Shown here piece by piece: positions 22,416-32,695 of a stretch of DNA of 64,000 bases. The position numbers and the translations under genes were made by a program. Every line of letters begins with the position of its first letter. Positions within the stretch are counted from its first letter, which is position 1. The notes beneath the pieces were generated by a model that was given only the letters and a program-made list of their open reading frames with translations, ran no database searches and had not been told where the DNA came from. Origin of the DNA: Entomomonas sp. E2T0 (GTDB lineage: Bacteria; Pseudomonadota; Gammaproteobacteria; Pseudomonadales; Pseudomonadaceae); the NCBI RefSeq assembly GCF_025985425.1, contig NZ_CP094972.1, forward strand, positions 2,666,001 through 2,730,000, in the 5' to 3' direction.

Positions 22416-24704
22416 CTAACCTCTCATTATTTTAGCTGCTGCAACCATATTAACCAATGCCGCCTCTGTTTCGACCCAACCTCGAGTTTTTAAACCACAG
22501 TCAGGATTAACCCATAATTGCTCTGCTGGAATTAATTCTACTGCTTTTTTTAGTAATGCTACCATTTCATCACTACTAGGTACTCGTGGTGAATGAATAT
22601 CATAGACACCTGGACCAATCTCATTTGGATAATTAAATGCTTTAAAGGCATCTAATAACTCCATTTGGGAGCGTGATGTTTCAATTGTAATCACATCCGC
22701 ATCCATGGCAGCAATAGACTCAATCACATCATTAAACTCACTGTAGCACATATGGGTATGTATCTGGGTTTCATCTTTAACACCAGCAGAACATAATTTA
22801 AAAGCATTTACTGCCCAATCTAAATAATGTTGCCATGCTGCTCGACGAAGTGGTAGTCCTTCACGAAAAGCAGCCTCATCAATCTGAATAACCTTAATAC
22901 CTGCTGACTCTAAATCCACCACTTCATCACGAATAGCTAATGCTAATTGATTGGCCTGTACTTCACGAGAAACGTCCTCACGAGGGAAAGACCACATAAG
23001 CATAGTGACAGGTCCTGTTAACATTCCTTTCATAACTTTATTAGTTTTACTTTGCGCATAACTAATCCAATCCACTGTCATTGCTTTAGGACGCGATAAG
23101 TCGCCATAAATAATGGCTGGTTTCACACAGCGTGAACCATAACTTTGTACCCAACCAAAGCGTGTAAATAAATAGCCATCTAATTGCTCAGCAAAATACT
23201 CAACCATATCATTACGTTCTGGCTCACCATGAACTAGCACATCCAAACCAATCTTTTCTTGGAAAGCTATCACCTGGTCAATTTCTGACTGCATTAATTT
23301 TGTATAAGTTTGCTCATTAATACGACCTTGTTTAAAGTCACTTCGTGCAGTACGAATTTCTTTAGTTTGTGGAAAAGAACCAATCGTCGTCGTTGGAAAA
23401 ATAGGTAACTGTAAACGCTTATGCTGTAACTGAATACGTGCTGAGAATGATGATAAACGTTGACTATCATGCGCTGTTATTGCTGATAATCTATTTTGTA
23501 CAGCTGATTTATGGATACGTGAAGATTCGGCACGGCTTTCTTGTATACGTTTACTTTCAGTTAAGGCTTTTATTACTTCATCAGCTTCTGGCTGATTGAT
23601 TGCTTTAGTTAAAATAGCAACTTCTTGACACTTCTGAACAGCAAAAGCTAACCAACTTTTTAATTCATCATCTAGCTTATCTTCACGATTTAAATCAACT
23701 GGGCTATGCAATAAAGAACATGAAGGAGCTACCCATAAACGGTCTCCTAAACGGTCAGCCGCTTGCTTTAATATCACCACAATCTTTTCTAAATCAGCAC
23801 GCCAAACATTACGACCATTAACCACACCTAATGATAAAACTTTATAGGCAGGCACACGGTCAAGAATACTTGGAAATTGCTCAGGGGCACGGACTAAGTC
23901 AACATGTAATCCATCCACAGGTAATGAAGCAGCTAAACCAACATTATCTTCCAAACCAGAAAAATAAGTAGCTATTAATTTTTTAGTAGGTTCACGTTGC
24001 AATAGATTATAGGCACGCTCAAAAGCTGCTTTCCACTCTTGTGGTAAATCTAAACCTAAAATAGGTTCATCAATTTGTACCCACTCTACCCCTTGCTCCG
24101 CTAGCTTCTTAAATACTTCACCATACAATGGTAATAATCTTTCAAGTAAATCTAGTTTATTAAAGGTAGCTTCTTTCTCTTTACCTAACCAAAGATAAGT
24201 TAATGGGCCAATAATAACAGGCTTAATGGCATAGCCTAAAGCTTTAGCCTCTGTTACTTCATCAAATAATTGGTTCCAAGATAGTTTAAACTGTTGGTTT
24301 TTAGTAAATTCAGGCACTAAATAATGATAATTAGTATCAAACCATTTAGTCATTTCTTGTGCTTGAGTGCCAGAGCTACAACCACAAGAAGTTTTAGCAA
24401 CACCACGCGCCATAGCAAATAAGGTATCTAACGTTACCTTGCCTTCTTTATTTTGATGACGCTCTGGAATGACACCAAACATTAATGAATGGGTAAGTAC
24501 TTGATCATACCATGCAAAATCTCCTACAGGCAGTAATTCGATACCTGCTTGTTGCTGTATTTTCCAATGTGCAGCTCGTAACTCTTTACCTACCTGCTGT
24601 AAAGCTGCTTCACTGATGTCTCCTTTCCAATAGGCTTCCAAAGCTTTTTTTAATTCTCGATCACGACCAATTCGTGGAAAACCTAAGTTATGTGCCAATG
24701 CCAT
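22416..24704 (-). CDS. metE: MetE, cobalamin-independent methionine synthase
   Basis: This enzyme of about 762 residues transfers a methyl group from methyl-tetrahydrofolate polyglutamate to homocysteine, the last step of methionine synthesis. Two barrel domains are visible. Zinc ligands in the C-terminal barrel are His and Cys of HTHMCYSEF (near 640) and Cys of [11 protein letters not shown] (near 725). The N-terminal [18 protein letters not shown] is diagnostic. I chose the ATG at 24704, three codons inside the longest frame, because AAGAGGAG lies at suitable distance. No riboswitch was seen in the short upstream gap. Confidence 0.97.
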   Translation of the reverse strand: MALAHNLGFPRIGRDRELKKALEAYWKGDISEAALQQVGKELRAAHWKIQQQAGIELLPVGDFAWYDQVLTHSLMFGVIPERHQNKEGKVTLDTLFAMARGVAKTSCGCSSGTQAQEMTKWFDTNYHYLVPEFTKNQQFKLSWNQLFDEVTEAKALGYAIKPVIIGPLTYLWLGKEKEATFNKLDLLERLLPLYGEVFKKLAEQGVEWVQIDEPILGLDLPQEWKAAFERAYNLLQREPTKKLIATYFSGLEDNVGLAASLPVDGLHVDLVRAPEQFPSILDRVPAYKVLSLGVVNGRNVWRADLEKIVVILKQAADRLGDRLWVAPSCSLLHSPVDLNREDKLDDELKSWLAFAVQKCQEVAILTKAINQPEADEVIKALTESKRIQESRAESSRIHKSAVQNRLSAITAHDSQRLSSFSARIQLQHKRLQLPIFPTTTIGSFPQTKEIRTARSDFKQGRINEQTYTKLMQSEIDQVIAFQEKIGLDVLVHGEPERNDMVEYFAEQLDGYLFTRFGWVQSYGSRCVKPAIIYGDLSRPKAMTVDWISYAQSKTNKVMKGMLTGPVTMLMWSFPREDVSREVQANQLALAIRDEVVDLESAGIKVIQIDEAAFREGLPLRRAAWQHYLDWAVNAFKLCSAGVKDETQIHTHMCYSEFNDVIESIAAMDADVITIETSRSQMELLDAFKAFNYPNEIGPGVYDIHSPRVPSSDEMVALLKKAVELIPAEQLWVNPDCGLKTRGWVETEAALVNMVAAAKIMRG

Positions 24705-24915
24705 ATAAATCAAACTCCTCTTTATAGATGGAGTCCATTGTCATAAATCAGCAAACATGAAACAAACTCAAATTATTAAAGATCATCTTTAGTTTTATTC
24801 ACTTTGATAAGTAATGTTAGCCTTATGCCGTATTTATTTTTATTCTAAAAAACGTCATTATACACAGTTATTAGCTATTTATAGCAGCAAAAAAGCAACA
24901 TCATTAGAGGTACTT

Positions 24916-26313
24916 ATGAATCTGCCATTAATTATTAATTTGGCTGTCTTTATTATTTTATTGGTTGTACTAGACCAGACTCGACGTACCCAGTGGTCAT
25001 TAGCTAAAAAAGTATTGGCGGGCCTATTATTAGGTATTCTATATGGTACTGGGCTACATTTACTGTATGGAGAAGCCTCCTCCTATATCATTATTAATCA
25101 AACAATCTCATGGATTAATATTGTAGGTAATGGCTATGTTCAGCTCTTACAAATGATAATCATGCCGTTAGTATTTGCTTGTATTCTCAGTGCTGTCGCT
25201 AATTTACATAATGCCTCTTCACTAGGAAAAATTAGTTTTCTTACTATTGGTACATTATTATTTACAACGCTGATTGCAGCGTTAGTAGGTGTTTTTGTAA
25301 CTTACTTATTTGGCTTAAATGCAGAAGGTCTTATACAGGGTGCACAAGAAACTACTCGGCTAAACCAACTACAAACTCATTATCAAGGCCAGTTAGCCAA
25401 TTTAACAACCCCTAACCTTATTTTATCCTTTCTACCTACTAATCCTTTTGCTGATCTGACAGGAGTACGCCCTACCTCTATTATTGGCGTTGTTATTTTT
25501 GCAATATTTCTTGGTTTAGCCGCCATAAAATTACTTAAAGATGACCAAGAGAAAGGTGCAAAAGTTATTAGTGCTATCGCTATATTACAAGCATGGGTAA
25601 TGAAATTAGTGCGTATTATAATGTTATTAACACCCTATGGTGTTATGGCCCTCATGGCCAAAGTAGTGGCTAATGCTAACTATCAGGATATTATAAAATT
25701 AGGTAGTTTTGTTATAGCCTCTTATCTAGGGCTATTAATTATGTTCACCATTCATGCTATTTTACTTTCTTTAACGGGTATTAATCCGTTACGCTTCTTT
25801 AAAAAAGTATGGCCTGTACTATCTTTTGCATTTATTAGCCGTTCTAGTGCAGCCAGTATTCCATTAAATGTTGAAGCACAGACACAACGTATTGGTGTAC
25901 CAGAATCTATCGCTAGTTTTTCAGCCTCTTTTGGAGCAACTATCGGCCAAAATGGTTGTGCAGGTTTATACCCTGCAATGTTAGCTGTTATGGTAGCTCC
26001 TACTGTTGGTATTAATCCTTTTGATCCAATGTGGATAGCAACACTAGTAGGTGTGGTAACTTTAAGCTCCATCGGTGTAGCTGGTGTTGGTGGTGGAGCA
26101 ACCTTTGCCTCACTCATTGTATTACCCACAATGGGATTACCTGTCACCTTAGTAGCCTTACTTATTTCTATCGAACCTTTGATAGATATGGGACGTACTG
26201 CCTTAAATGTTAATGGTTCAATGACTGCTGGCACTATTACCAGCCAACTACTTAGAAAAACCAATAAAAAACGATTTGATAGTGAAGATCAAGAGGTATT
26301 AACAGCACAGTAA
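24916..26313 (+). CDS. tcyP: TcyP-like L-cystine/dicarboxylate symporter (DAACS family)
   Basis: This 465-residue cation symporter of the dicarboxylate/amino-acid family matches the size of E. coli TcyP (YdjN), which imports cystine. Re-entrant loop motifs are visible: [17 protein letters not shown] (near 310) and [20 protein letters not shown] (near 340). [18 protein letters not shown] near 395 is the substrate and ion-site region. The ATG at 24916 has AGAGG five bases upstream and begins [13 protein letters not shown] longer frame upstream to 24814 lacks support. A strong terminator follows. Confidence 0.88.
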   Translation: MNLPLIINLAVFIILLVVLDQTRRTQWSLAKKVLAGLLLGILYGTGLHLLYGEASSYIIINQTISWINIVGNGYVQLLQMIIMPLVFACILSAVANLHNASSLGKISFLTIGTLLFTTLIAALVGVFVTYLFGLNAEGLIQGAQETTRLNQLQTHYQGQLANLTTPNLILSFLPTNPFADLTGVRPTSIIGVVIFAIFLGLAAIKLLKDDQEKGAKVISAIAILQAWVMKLVRIIMLLTPYGVMALMAKVVANANYQDIIKLGSFVIASYLGLLIMFTIHAILLSLTGINPLRFFKKVWPVLSFAFISRSSAASIPLNVEAQTQRIGVPESIASFSASFGATIGQNGCAGLYPAMLAVMVAPTVGINPFDPMWIATLVGVVTLSSIGVAGVGGGATFASLIVLPTMGLPVTLVALLISIEPLIDMGRTALNVNGSMTAGTITSQLLRKTNKKRFDSEDQEVLTAQ

Positions 26314-26319
26314 ATGAAT

Positions 26320-26344
26320 AAAGGAGGCTCAAGCCTCCTTTTTA
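26320..26344 (+). terminator. Rho-independent terminator after tcyP
   Basis: An AAGGAGGCT / AGCCTCCTT stem with a 2-base centre is followed by T residues, 7 bases after the tcyP stop. Confidence 0.9.
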
Positions 26345-26449
26345 TATTGCTAATCTTAATTGAATATTAACGGTTCTTCCCAACAATTAAATATATAGTA
26401 TATATTAATAGCATATGTTGTTGAGACAAGATTAATGAAGGATCAATAT

Positions 26450-27178
26450 ATGCCTACTTTACTAAAGTATTTGTTATGTTCAGTTATTGTTATTTGTACA
26501 GGATGTGCATCCTCTTATGTTACTCCGGGTGAACCTGCCAACTTTGCCGATATTAATCGTGAAGATATAGCAGAAATAGTTTCTCGTAAACCATCACCAA
26601 ACTTCCCTGCTCGTATTGCAGTAATACGTATTCAAGCACCTAATTATGTTTCCTATACAGAAGAGGGACAAAGATATGGTGGCTTTTCTATTATCCCTGC
26701 CCATGAGCTAACGATAGATAATACCTTACAAAAAATTCAACAATGGCCACAAGTGACTACGGTCGTACCTGTAAGCTCATTACTTATCCCTGCCGATGCA
26801 AAATCTATTGATGATTTACGATTAGCTGCTGCAAAATTACAAGCAGATGTGCTAATGATTTACACAATCGATACAAAATTTTATATCAATAACCATTTTC
26901 ATTCTTCCTTCTCCATGCTTTCCTTAGGTATGATGCCTGATAGAAACGCTAATGTAACAGCTACCGCCACAGCTATTTTTACTGATGTACGTACAGGCTT
27001 TACTTATGGCACAGCCGATGCAACGGCTAAAGCAACAGGGCTTACTAGTGCTTGGTCATCCGATGCTACTGTTGATAAAAAACGTGTTGAAGCAGAACAA
27101 TTGGCTTTTAATGACCTTGTAAAAGCAGCCGACCAAACATGGCAAGGTATTGTAGAACAATATGCTGTAAAAAAATAA
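26450..27178 (+). CDS. Predicted lipoprotein of unknown function
   Basis: This 242-residue protein has a lipoprotein signal (MPTLLKYLLCSVIVICTGC, Cys about residue 19). The mature part has a Rossmann-like pattern (RIAVIRIQAP; later ADVLMIYTIDTKF) and then TATATAIFTDVRTGFTYGTADATAKA, a pattern seen in outer-membrane lipoproteins of the CsgG/LpoB-like type. Assignment to those families is not secure. The ATG at 26450 has AAGGA seven bases upstream and is preferred over 26435. It is a stand-alone gene closed by an inverted repeat. Confidence 0.65.
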   Translation: MPTLLKYLLCSVIVICTGCASSYVTPGEPANFADINREDIAEIVSRKPSPNFPARIAVIRIQAPNYVSYTEEGQRYGGFSIIPAHELTIDNTLQKIQQWPQVTTVVPVSSLLIPADAKSIDDLRLAAAKLQADVLMIYTIDTKFYINNHFHSSFSMLSLGMMPDRNANVTATATAIFTDVRTGFTYGTADATAKATGLTSAWSSDATVDKKRVEAEQLAFNDLVKAADQTWQGIVEQYAVKK

Positions 27179-27192
27179 CAAATTATATTAGA

Positions 27193-27226
27193 TAGAAAGG
27201 TAATATAAAATCTTATTACCTTTCTA
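27193..27226. terminator. Inverted repeat between convergent lipoprotein and adenosyltransferase genes
   Basis: A perfect 13-bp repeat TAGAAAGGTAATA / TATTACCTTTCTA with an 8-base loop lies between the two stop codons. There is no long T run, so it may also act as a transcript-end stabiliser. Confidence 0.6.
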
Positions 27227-27234
27227 CAAGCTAC

Positions 27235-27807
27235 TTATAGCTTTTTAGCAGCTTCCCACAGTGTTTCTGGCACTTGCTGATAATGATTAATTATTCTAGC
27301 TGCTACAAAAAACAAGTCTGAAATTCTATTTAAATAAGCAAGTAACTCTTTTCTTAATGGTTCTTCCTTATGTAGGCTTTGTAAACTTCTTTCAGCTGTT
27401 CTTGCTTGACTTCGACAAACATGAGTTTGTGAAGCAGCTACTGAACCTGTTGGTAAAATAAAATCTTTCAATGGTTTTAATTGTTCATTCCAACCATCAA
27501 TTAGACTTTCAAGATATTTAATATGATCTTCGCTAATAGCCTGATACTCAGGCATAGCCAACTCACCGCCTACATCAAACAATCTATGTAAACAAGGCGT
27601 TAATTGATCTATTATCTGTTGCAAACTAGATGTATCGTTTTTTCTTTCTGATAAATAAGAGAGTAATAGACCTAATTGACTATTAAGCATATCTACTTCA
27701 CCTATCGCTTGAATACGAAGATGATCTTTTGGTACTCTTTCACCTGTGGCAAGACTAGTAAGTCCTTGGTCACCTTGTCTAGTATAAATTTTAGTTAATC
27801 TATTCAT
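27235..27807 (-). CDS. PduO-type cob(I)alamin adenosyltransferase
   Basis: This 190-residue enzyme transfers adenosyl from ATP to cob(I)alamin, forming coenzyme B12. Diagnostic motifs are the N-terminal ATP site YTRQGDQGLTSLATGERV, with DHLRIQAIGEVDMLNSQLG, and the C-terminal helix SQTHVCRSQARTAERSL with the conserved Arg residues. Length is typical of PduO-type proteins. It lies 4 bases after the histidine kinase gene on the same strand and is probably co-transcribed. Co-occurrence with B12-independent MetE is not contradictory. Confidence 0.92.
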   Translation of the reverse strand: MNRLTKIYTRQGDQGLTSLATGERVPKDHLRIQAIGEVDMLNSQLGLLLSYLSERKNDTSSLQQIIDQLTPCLHRLFDVGGELAMPEYQAISEDHIKYLESLIDGWNEQLKPLKDFILPTGSVAASQTHVCRSQARTAERSLQSLHKEEPLRKELLAYLNRISDLFFVAARIINHYQQVPETLWEAAKKL

Positions 27808-27811
27808 AATA

Positions 27812-29812
27812 TTATTCTTTTATTAAAGGATTATTTAAAGGCAAACATATAGTAAAACAAGTACCTTGGCCTAGTTTCGATTTAAGAGAAAGCTCACCCT
27901 TGTGGTTATTAGTAATAATAAAATAAGAAACAAATAGACCTAACCCTGTTCCTTTTCCTATTTCTTTTGTAGTAAAAAAAGGTTCAAAAATACGTTTTGC
28001 AGTAATTTCATTCATGCCAACTCCATTATCTTCTATTTCAATAACAGCCCACTGTTGTTGACGATAAAGCCGTATTTGAATTAATCCTTGAGTAGTAGGG
28101 TTAACTCGCATAAAGATAGCCTGTGCAGCATTTTTTAATAAATTTAATAACACCTGTTCAAGTTCATTAATAACGATTGCTACTGGTTTCAAACTTTCAT
28201 CCAATTCGAGTTTAATTTCTATATCTTTATAATCTGTGGACTCACCTAAATGAAAGTCTGCCTCTGCAATTTCTAAAGTTTGTTGAATAACCTCAACTAA
28301 ACTAGTCCTAACTAATTGCCTTTTACTGCGGCGACTAAAAGATAACATATGAGTCACAATTTTAGAGGCTCTACTTCCTGCCTGATAAATACCATCTAAT
28401 AAATTGGGAATTTCCCTCAACATTAAATAATAATTTATGCCCTCTAAAGACACATCAGCATCTTGAGCAACTTCTTTGTTCTTCTCTAACGTGGGTGATA
28501 AGCGTCGACGAATATTCTGCACATTATGTAAAATAGCACCTAGCGGATTGTTAATTTCATGTGCCATACCTGCTGCCAAACCACCTACAGATAGCATTTT
28601 TTCAGATTGCACCATTAACTCTTGTAAATTTAGACGCTCTGTCACATCATCAATTCGAATCACGCCACCATATACATTATCACCTGCTAGCGGATAAAAG
28701 GTTAAAGCATAATGACAAATTTTACCCTCTTGCATCCAAGAAACTCGCTCCACCTTTTCTATTTGGTTAAGCTCAACACAACGCTTTAATTGTTCTGCAT
28801 AAGGCCTTAAATGGGGAAAAGCTAGAAAAATAGGCTGATCTACTGCATCCTCAAGCATAGAACCCGATAAATTAGTAGCCTCTTGATTCCACTGGGTAAC
28901 ATATAACTCACCATCAACTGCAATTAATGCTGAAGGCATCGAATTAATAATATTATTTAAATAATGCTGAAAACCTGTTAATTTTTTCTCTACTTTACTA
29001 CGAACATCTACCTCTTTAACCAATTGCTCATTGGTTTCTCGCATTTCCGTTGCTAAATCCTCAGCTTCATCTCGTGCTGATTTCAACAACTGCTCCCTTG
29101 CCTCAATGCGACTGAGCATTGTATTAAAAGCAGTAGCTAGCTGACCTATTTCATCTCGACTATGTGGAATCACACGCAATGCATAATTTTCTTCACGGGT
29201 TACACGTAGCGCCAATGTTTCTAGCTCTTGAATAGGTATTGTAATATGACGTTTTACCTGTTTAGACAAAAGTAACCACAACAAAATACTAAGGAATAAA
29301 ATACCTAAGCTTGCAGTAATAATTCCTGTATAAAATGCCACTGGCAAATTATTGTTGGCCAATAATACTAAACGCCCTAGTTCACCATTTTCACCCTCCA
29401 AATCTGTTGAGTAACTTGTACCAAACTGTAACATCATCCAATTATCTAAGTCAGACACATTTGCAGGAAAGGCGGGCGAATTTTTATAAGGAAACTTTGT
29501 TAGCAAAATGCCATCTGCACTATAAATGGCAGCACCTCTTAAAGGCATATAATCTACCATTTGTCCTAATGCTTCATTTGCGGTTTCTTGAGAGTTTAAT
29601 AATTGGCTACTTAAGGCAGGCGTTGCATATAAATTACCTAAGGTTCTTAATCCTTGAGGAGCTATACTTTGTTGAGTAATCCAATAACTTGCCGTAATAA
29701 ATGCTAAATTAGAAATAATAATAACGGTAATTAATAGCACAAATAATGCTGTCATTAATTTGCGACTAACAGGAAGATTTTTTAAAAACTTATGTAGCTT
29801 ATTTAAAATCAC
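27812..29812 (-). CDS. Membrane sensor histidine kinase (HAMP-PAS-HisKA-HATPase)
   Basis: This 666-residue two-component kinase has a first membrane helix at about 18-42, a periplasmic domain of about 115 residues and a second helix near 160-183. Then come HAMP (PIQELETLALRVTREENYAL), a coiled-coil linker, a PAS domain (about 285-395), the phosphoacceptor H in GMAHEINNPLGAIL (near 420) and the ATPase lid motifs DNGVGM and GKGTGLGLFVSYFI. The H-box type (HEINNPL) is that of NtrB-like kinases. No response regulator gene is adjacent, so partner and signal are unknown. It sits between azlCD and the adenosyltransferase in a close-packed leftward run. Confidence 0.9.
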   Translation of the reverse strand: MILNKLHKFLKNLPVSRKLMTALFVLLITVIIISNLAFITASYWITQQSIAPQGLRTLGNLYATPALSSQLLNSQETANEALGQMVDYMPLRGAAIYSADGILLTKFPYKNSPAFPANVSDLDNWMMLQFGTSYSTDLEGENGELGRLVLLANNNLPVAFYTGIITASLGILFLSILLWLLLSKQVKRHITIPIQELETLALRVTREENYALRVIPHSRDEIGQLATAFNTMLSRIEAREQLLKSARDEAEDLATEMRETNEQLVKEVDVRSKVEKKLTGFQHYLNNIINSMPSALIAVDGELYVTQWNQEATNLSGSMLEDAVDQPIFLAFPHLRPYAEQLKRCVELNQIEKVERVSWMQEGKICHYALTFYPLAGDNVYGGVIRIDDVTERLNLQELMVQSEKMLSVGGLAAGMAHEINNPLGAILHNVQNIRRRLSPTLEKNKEVAQDADVSLEGINYYLMLREIPNLLDGIYQAGSRASKIVTHMLSFSRRSKRQLVRTSLVEVIQQTLEIAEADFHLGESTDYKDIEIKLELDESLKPVAIVINELEQVLLNLLKNAAQAIFMRVNPTTQGLIQIRLYRQQQWAVIEIEDNGVGMNEITAKRIFEPFFTTKEIGKGTGLGLFVSYFIITNNHKGELSLKSKLGQGTCFTICLPLNNPLIKE

Positions 29813-29839
29813 AAAGTTTAACCTGTATAAGATAAAATT

Positions 29840-30142
29840 TTAGTACGGGATATAGTGACGTAATAATGCCGTAGCTGCAATACTAATTATAACTGTTGGT
29901 AATAATGAAAAACGACTAGCCAATAGTAATGTAATGGCTAATGCTAATAAATTGGCAATATTAGTAGTAGCAAAAACAGGAGCAATTACAGCAATTAGAA
30001 CACAGCCTGGAATTGCCTCTAATACCTTACTTAAGCGTGGATTAAGCACCTTATTATGCAGCAACAAATACCCTGTAATTCTTGTCAAATAAGTTACAGT
30101 AGCCATTGCTAAAATAGTTAAAAAAACAAAATAATCAATCAT
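29840..30142 (-). CDS. azlD: AzlD-family branched-chain amino acid exporter, small subunit
   Basis: This 100-residue, four-helix membrane protein of the AzlD family is the small partner of AzlC. Features are YLTRITGYLLL near the start and the conserved LEAIPGCVLIAVIAP in the middle. It overlaps the end of azlC by 8 bases, the usual arrangement. The pair exports branched-chain amino acids (BrnFE/AzlCD type) in studied bacteria; substrate here is inferred. Confidence 0.87.
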   Translation of the reverse strand: MIDYFVFLTILAMATVTYLTRITGYLLLHNKVLNPRLSKVLEAIPGCVLIAVIAPVFATTNIANLLALAITLLLASRFSLLPTVIISIAATALLRHYIPY

Positions 30143-30836
30143 AATGCGCCATTAAAAAAGCAATGATAAGACCAGCAATAGCCCCACATAAAACATACCA
30201 TGCACCTGGTAATATCAAATAACTTACTACAGCCACAATAAGGCTAACTAACCAAGGAATAGCAGCAATAATTCCTTTCCACATGCCTTTTAGCAGCACT
30301 AAAAACACAGCCACAAAAGCCATATCAAAACCATAATGAGTTACATCACCTATTAAAGGGCCAACCAATGCCCCTATTGTTGTAAAAATAACCCATGTAA
30401 GATAAAGTCCTAAACTTGCTCCAATATAATAGTGATAGTTAAATCGTTGACTAGTAGACTTCTTAGCTTCAGCAAAACTCATTGCCCAACTCTCATCACA
30501 CATAAAAAACAGCGCCAATAACACTTTTCTTTTAGGTAATTCTTTTAAATAAGGCGTTAATGCTGCTCCCATCAAAATATGGCGACTATTTACTAATAAC
30601 GTCATAAAAGCTATTAACAACAAATGAGGCGGAGAAGTCCATAAATTCACTGCTACAAACTCAGATCCTCCTGCAAAATTCATAGCTACCATTACGCCTA
30701 TTTCACCTGTAACCATTCCTCTTTGTATAGCCTGAGCACCTAATACCAAAGAAAAAGGAATAAAACTAATCATAATAGGAATAGCTGCAACGAGTCCTCT
30801 TATGAACTCCTTACGTGTAGACAAAGAACAAGACAC
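30135..30836 (-). CDS. azlC: AzlC-family branched-chain amino acid exporter, large subunit
   Basis: This 233-residue, multi-helix protein carries the AzlC hallmarks AAIPIMISFIPFSLVLGAQA and NFAGGSEFVAVNLW near the N-terminus, then NSRHILMGAAL and FFMCDESWAMSFAE. It overlaps azlD. It is the first gene of the leftward run azlC-azlD-kinase-adenosyltransferase and stands about 160 bases from tRNA-Lys, which points the other way. Confidence 0.9.
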   Translation of the reverse strand: MSCSLSTRKEFIRGLVAAIPIMISFIPFSLVLGAQAIQRGMVTGEIGVMVAMNFAGGSEFVAVNLWTSPPHLLLIAFMTLLVNSRHILMGAALTPYLKELPKRKVLLALFFMCDESWAMSFAEAKKSTSQRFNYHYYIGASLGLYLTWVIFTTIGALVGPLIGDVTHYGFDMAFVAVFLVLLKGMWKGIIAAIPWLVSLIVAVVSYLILPGAWYVLCGAIAGLIIAFLMAHYD

Positions 30837-30955
30837 TATTTTACCTATAACTATTAAAAAATGGCCATTCTACGCTTTTATTAATTGGATAGAAATATAA
30901 TGGTAAATATTAAAACTATTGATAAAAAGGATAATTTAAAAATAAACAAAAATAT

Positions 30956-30984
30956 TTGCTTTTGAAAAAAAATAGCAGTATATT
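30956..30984 (+). promoter_or_regulatory. Promoter of tRNA-Lys
   Basis: TTGCTT (30956-30961), a 17-base spacer and TATATT (30979-30984) stand 16 bases before the mature tRNA 5' end. Confidence 0.65.
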
Positions 30985-30999
30985 ATTTTTCCCTTAATT

Positions 31000-31075
<76 letters not shown>

Positions 31076-31091
31076 ACTGCTACTCTTGACT

Positions 31092-31160
31092 TTCACGGGA
31101 TTGCCGTCCTGTGAAGTTAAATGAAAGATATACGTGCGCTCACAATTCACGTACTCTTTC
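31092..31160 (+). repeat. Two consecutive hairpins just inside the ICE end
   Basis: Hairpin one is TTCACGGGA / TCCTGTGAA (31092-31114). Hairpin two is GAAAGA...TACGTG / CACGTA..TCTTTC (31123-31160). No gene is seen in this 175-base gap. They may be recombinase or excisionase sites, or part of a transcribed structured RNA. Confidence 0.5.
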
Positions 31161-31169
31161 AGAATATAC

Positions 31170-31218
31170 CGCCTACAGAAATTTTGCAAGATATTTCTTG
31201 TAATTTTTTTTGTAGGCG
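31170..31218 (+). terminator. Nested inverted repeat with T tract at the ICE left end
   Basis: An outer repeat CGCCTACA (31170-31177) / TGTAGGCG (31211-31218) encloses an inner hairpin TTGCAAGA / TCTTGTAA followed by eight T. The inner part is a rho-independent terminator on the plus strand. The outer arms make the whole unusually symmetrical. Confidence 0.6.
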
Positions 31219-31250
31219 TTGTTCTTTTCTCCTCTTTTATATCTAAATGA

Positions 31251-32234
31251 TTATTTACAATACCCCACTACTCGTCTGTTATCTAAAGCCTGTTTGATCA
31301 TTTTTATATCGGGTTCAACATATTCTAAAGTGGTTTTTATATTAGTATGTCCCATCAGTTCTTTGACTAAATGTAAATTACGATCAGGATCTTTCATTAG
31401 GTCTGTGCCTAATGTATGTCTAAATCGATGAGGGGTAATCCTACTACCAACTTTTTTAGAGATAAATTCAAACACATTGGATACTCTGTCTAAGGTCATT
31501 TCTTCTGTTAGATTTTTTCTTGCTTTTAATGTATAGCGATTAACATTAAAGAGTTGGTCACTTTGATTAAAACCTTTTATAGTAGCTCTTTGGATAATGT
31601 TTTCTAGCCAAGGCAATAAGCTATCACAGATAGGTACTTGGTATTCTCGATGAGTCTTGGAGCCTTCTAAGCGAATATGAAGCAGTTGACTTCTTAGGTC
31701 AACATCGCTTAGTCTTAAATGGATCAGTTGGTTTCTTCTAATACCTGTGTAGTAAAAGGTTTCAAAAACTGTTCGCCAAAACCATACAGGGTGCAGTTTA
31801 CCAACAGGTTGTCCTTGTTCATCCTTTGCTTGGATTTCTTCAAAATATTGTCTTGTATTGACTATAGAGAATGCAGTCAATGTTTTTTTCTTTTTCTTAG
31901 GTACTGGAACAGAGAGTTCTAAAAAAGGATTTTTCTCATACTCTAATATGCCCTCCTTGATGGCATAATTAAAGATGGCTTTTAAATGTCTAACATAGCT
32001 ATTCCAACTGGAAGCTTTTAGTCCTCTGTCTAGCTCTTCTCTTCTCCAATTGATAAGCAGTGTTTTTTCAAGGTTATAAATACTAAATGTTTGATGTTTT
32101 ATAAGTAAACTTTGTAGCTTACTCATCATTTTACGATAAGTCCTTTTGGTTTCTGGTCTTAATATGTTATTAAATAAAAAATACTCAACAAGCGACTGAC
32201 AAGTGAATGATGATATTTTGGATGAAAACGACAT
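31251..32234 (-). CDS. Tyrosine recombinase / integrase, ICE-proximal copy
   Basis: This 327-residue phage-type integrase has an N-terminal core-binding domain (about 1-110) and a catalytic domain with the full residue set: Arg in YYTGIRRNQLIHL (near 170), HRFRH near 270, His in LMGHTN near 290 and Tyr in TLEYVEPD near 300. It lies beside tRNA-Lys and reads toward it, the usual integrase layout at an ICE end. A paralog of the same length lies 461 bases upstream. Which of the two (or both) moves the element is not decidable here. Confidence 0.92.
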   Translation of the reverse strand: MSFSSKISSFTCQSLVEYFLFNNILRPETKRTYRKMMSKLQSLLIKHQTFSIYNLEKTLLINWRREELDRGLKASSWNSYVRHLKAIFNYAIKEGILEYEKNPFLELSVPVPKKKKKTLTAFSIVNTRQYFEEIQAKDEQGQPVGKLHPVWFWRTVFETFYYTGIRRNQLIHLRLSDVDLRSQLLHIRLEGSKTHREYQVPICDSLLPWLENIIQRATIKGFNQSDQLFNVNRYTLKARKNLTEEMTLDRVSNVFEFISKKVGSRITPHRFRHTLGTDLMKDPDRNLHLVKELMGHTNIKTTLEYVEPDIKMIKQALDNRRVVGYCK

Positions 32235-32695
32235 AATTTCACACTCTTATCTGTAAATTCTGTAATAACAGAATATATTTATTTTTTTCATCACCTAAAG
32301 TGATTTCGTTTTTTATAACATCACAATTGGAATGGTTTTAATAACAGTTATTTAGTCCATTCCTCCCTTATGACTAGAAACAAAACGTAACAAAATGTGA
32401 CTTTTTGTTTCTGTAAATAATGTATCCAAAAATATTCATGTGCGTCAAATAATCTCAGATGAGGTATGAGACTAATAACCATTTATTAATTATTTATTTT
32501 AAACACACCATATTGAGGAAATATAAATAAATATTACTACATATTGTGTTTTATAGAGTTTTATTAAATTTTGAATAGAGTACTATAATGAGTTAGACTC
32601 ATGATAGTATGAGTTATTTCCGCATTAATTTAAAAAACTTTTTAAAATATAAGAATATTTATCTAAAATATATTAGCTATTAGTATTACAAGCAA
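32235..32695. other. AT-rich gap between the two integrase genes
   Basis: This 461-base region has no credible gene. It holds the palindrome at 32257, a hairpin AGAAACAAAA / TTTTGTTTCT (32376-32412) and long A/T tracts. It could contain integrase promoters and arm-type binding sites. Confidence 0.5.
32257..32274. repeat. Perfect palindrome upstream of the first integrase gene
   Basis: ATTCTGT / ACAGAAT with a 4-base centre stands 23 bases upstream of the integrase start, a fitting place for an operator or an arm-type site. The spacing does not fit a LexA box. Confidence 0.45.

Noticed and set aside
24714-24813. Cobalamin or SAM riboswitch ahead of metE
   Set aside because: The gap is only about 100 bases and shows none of the conserved riboswitch boxes.
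32257-32274. LexA (SOS) box upstream of the first integrase
   Set aside because: The palindrome centre is CTGT-N4-ACAG, while LexA boxes need eight bases between the half-sites.
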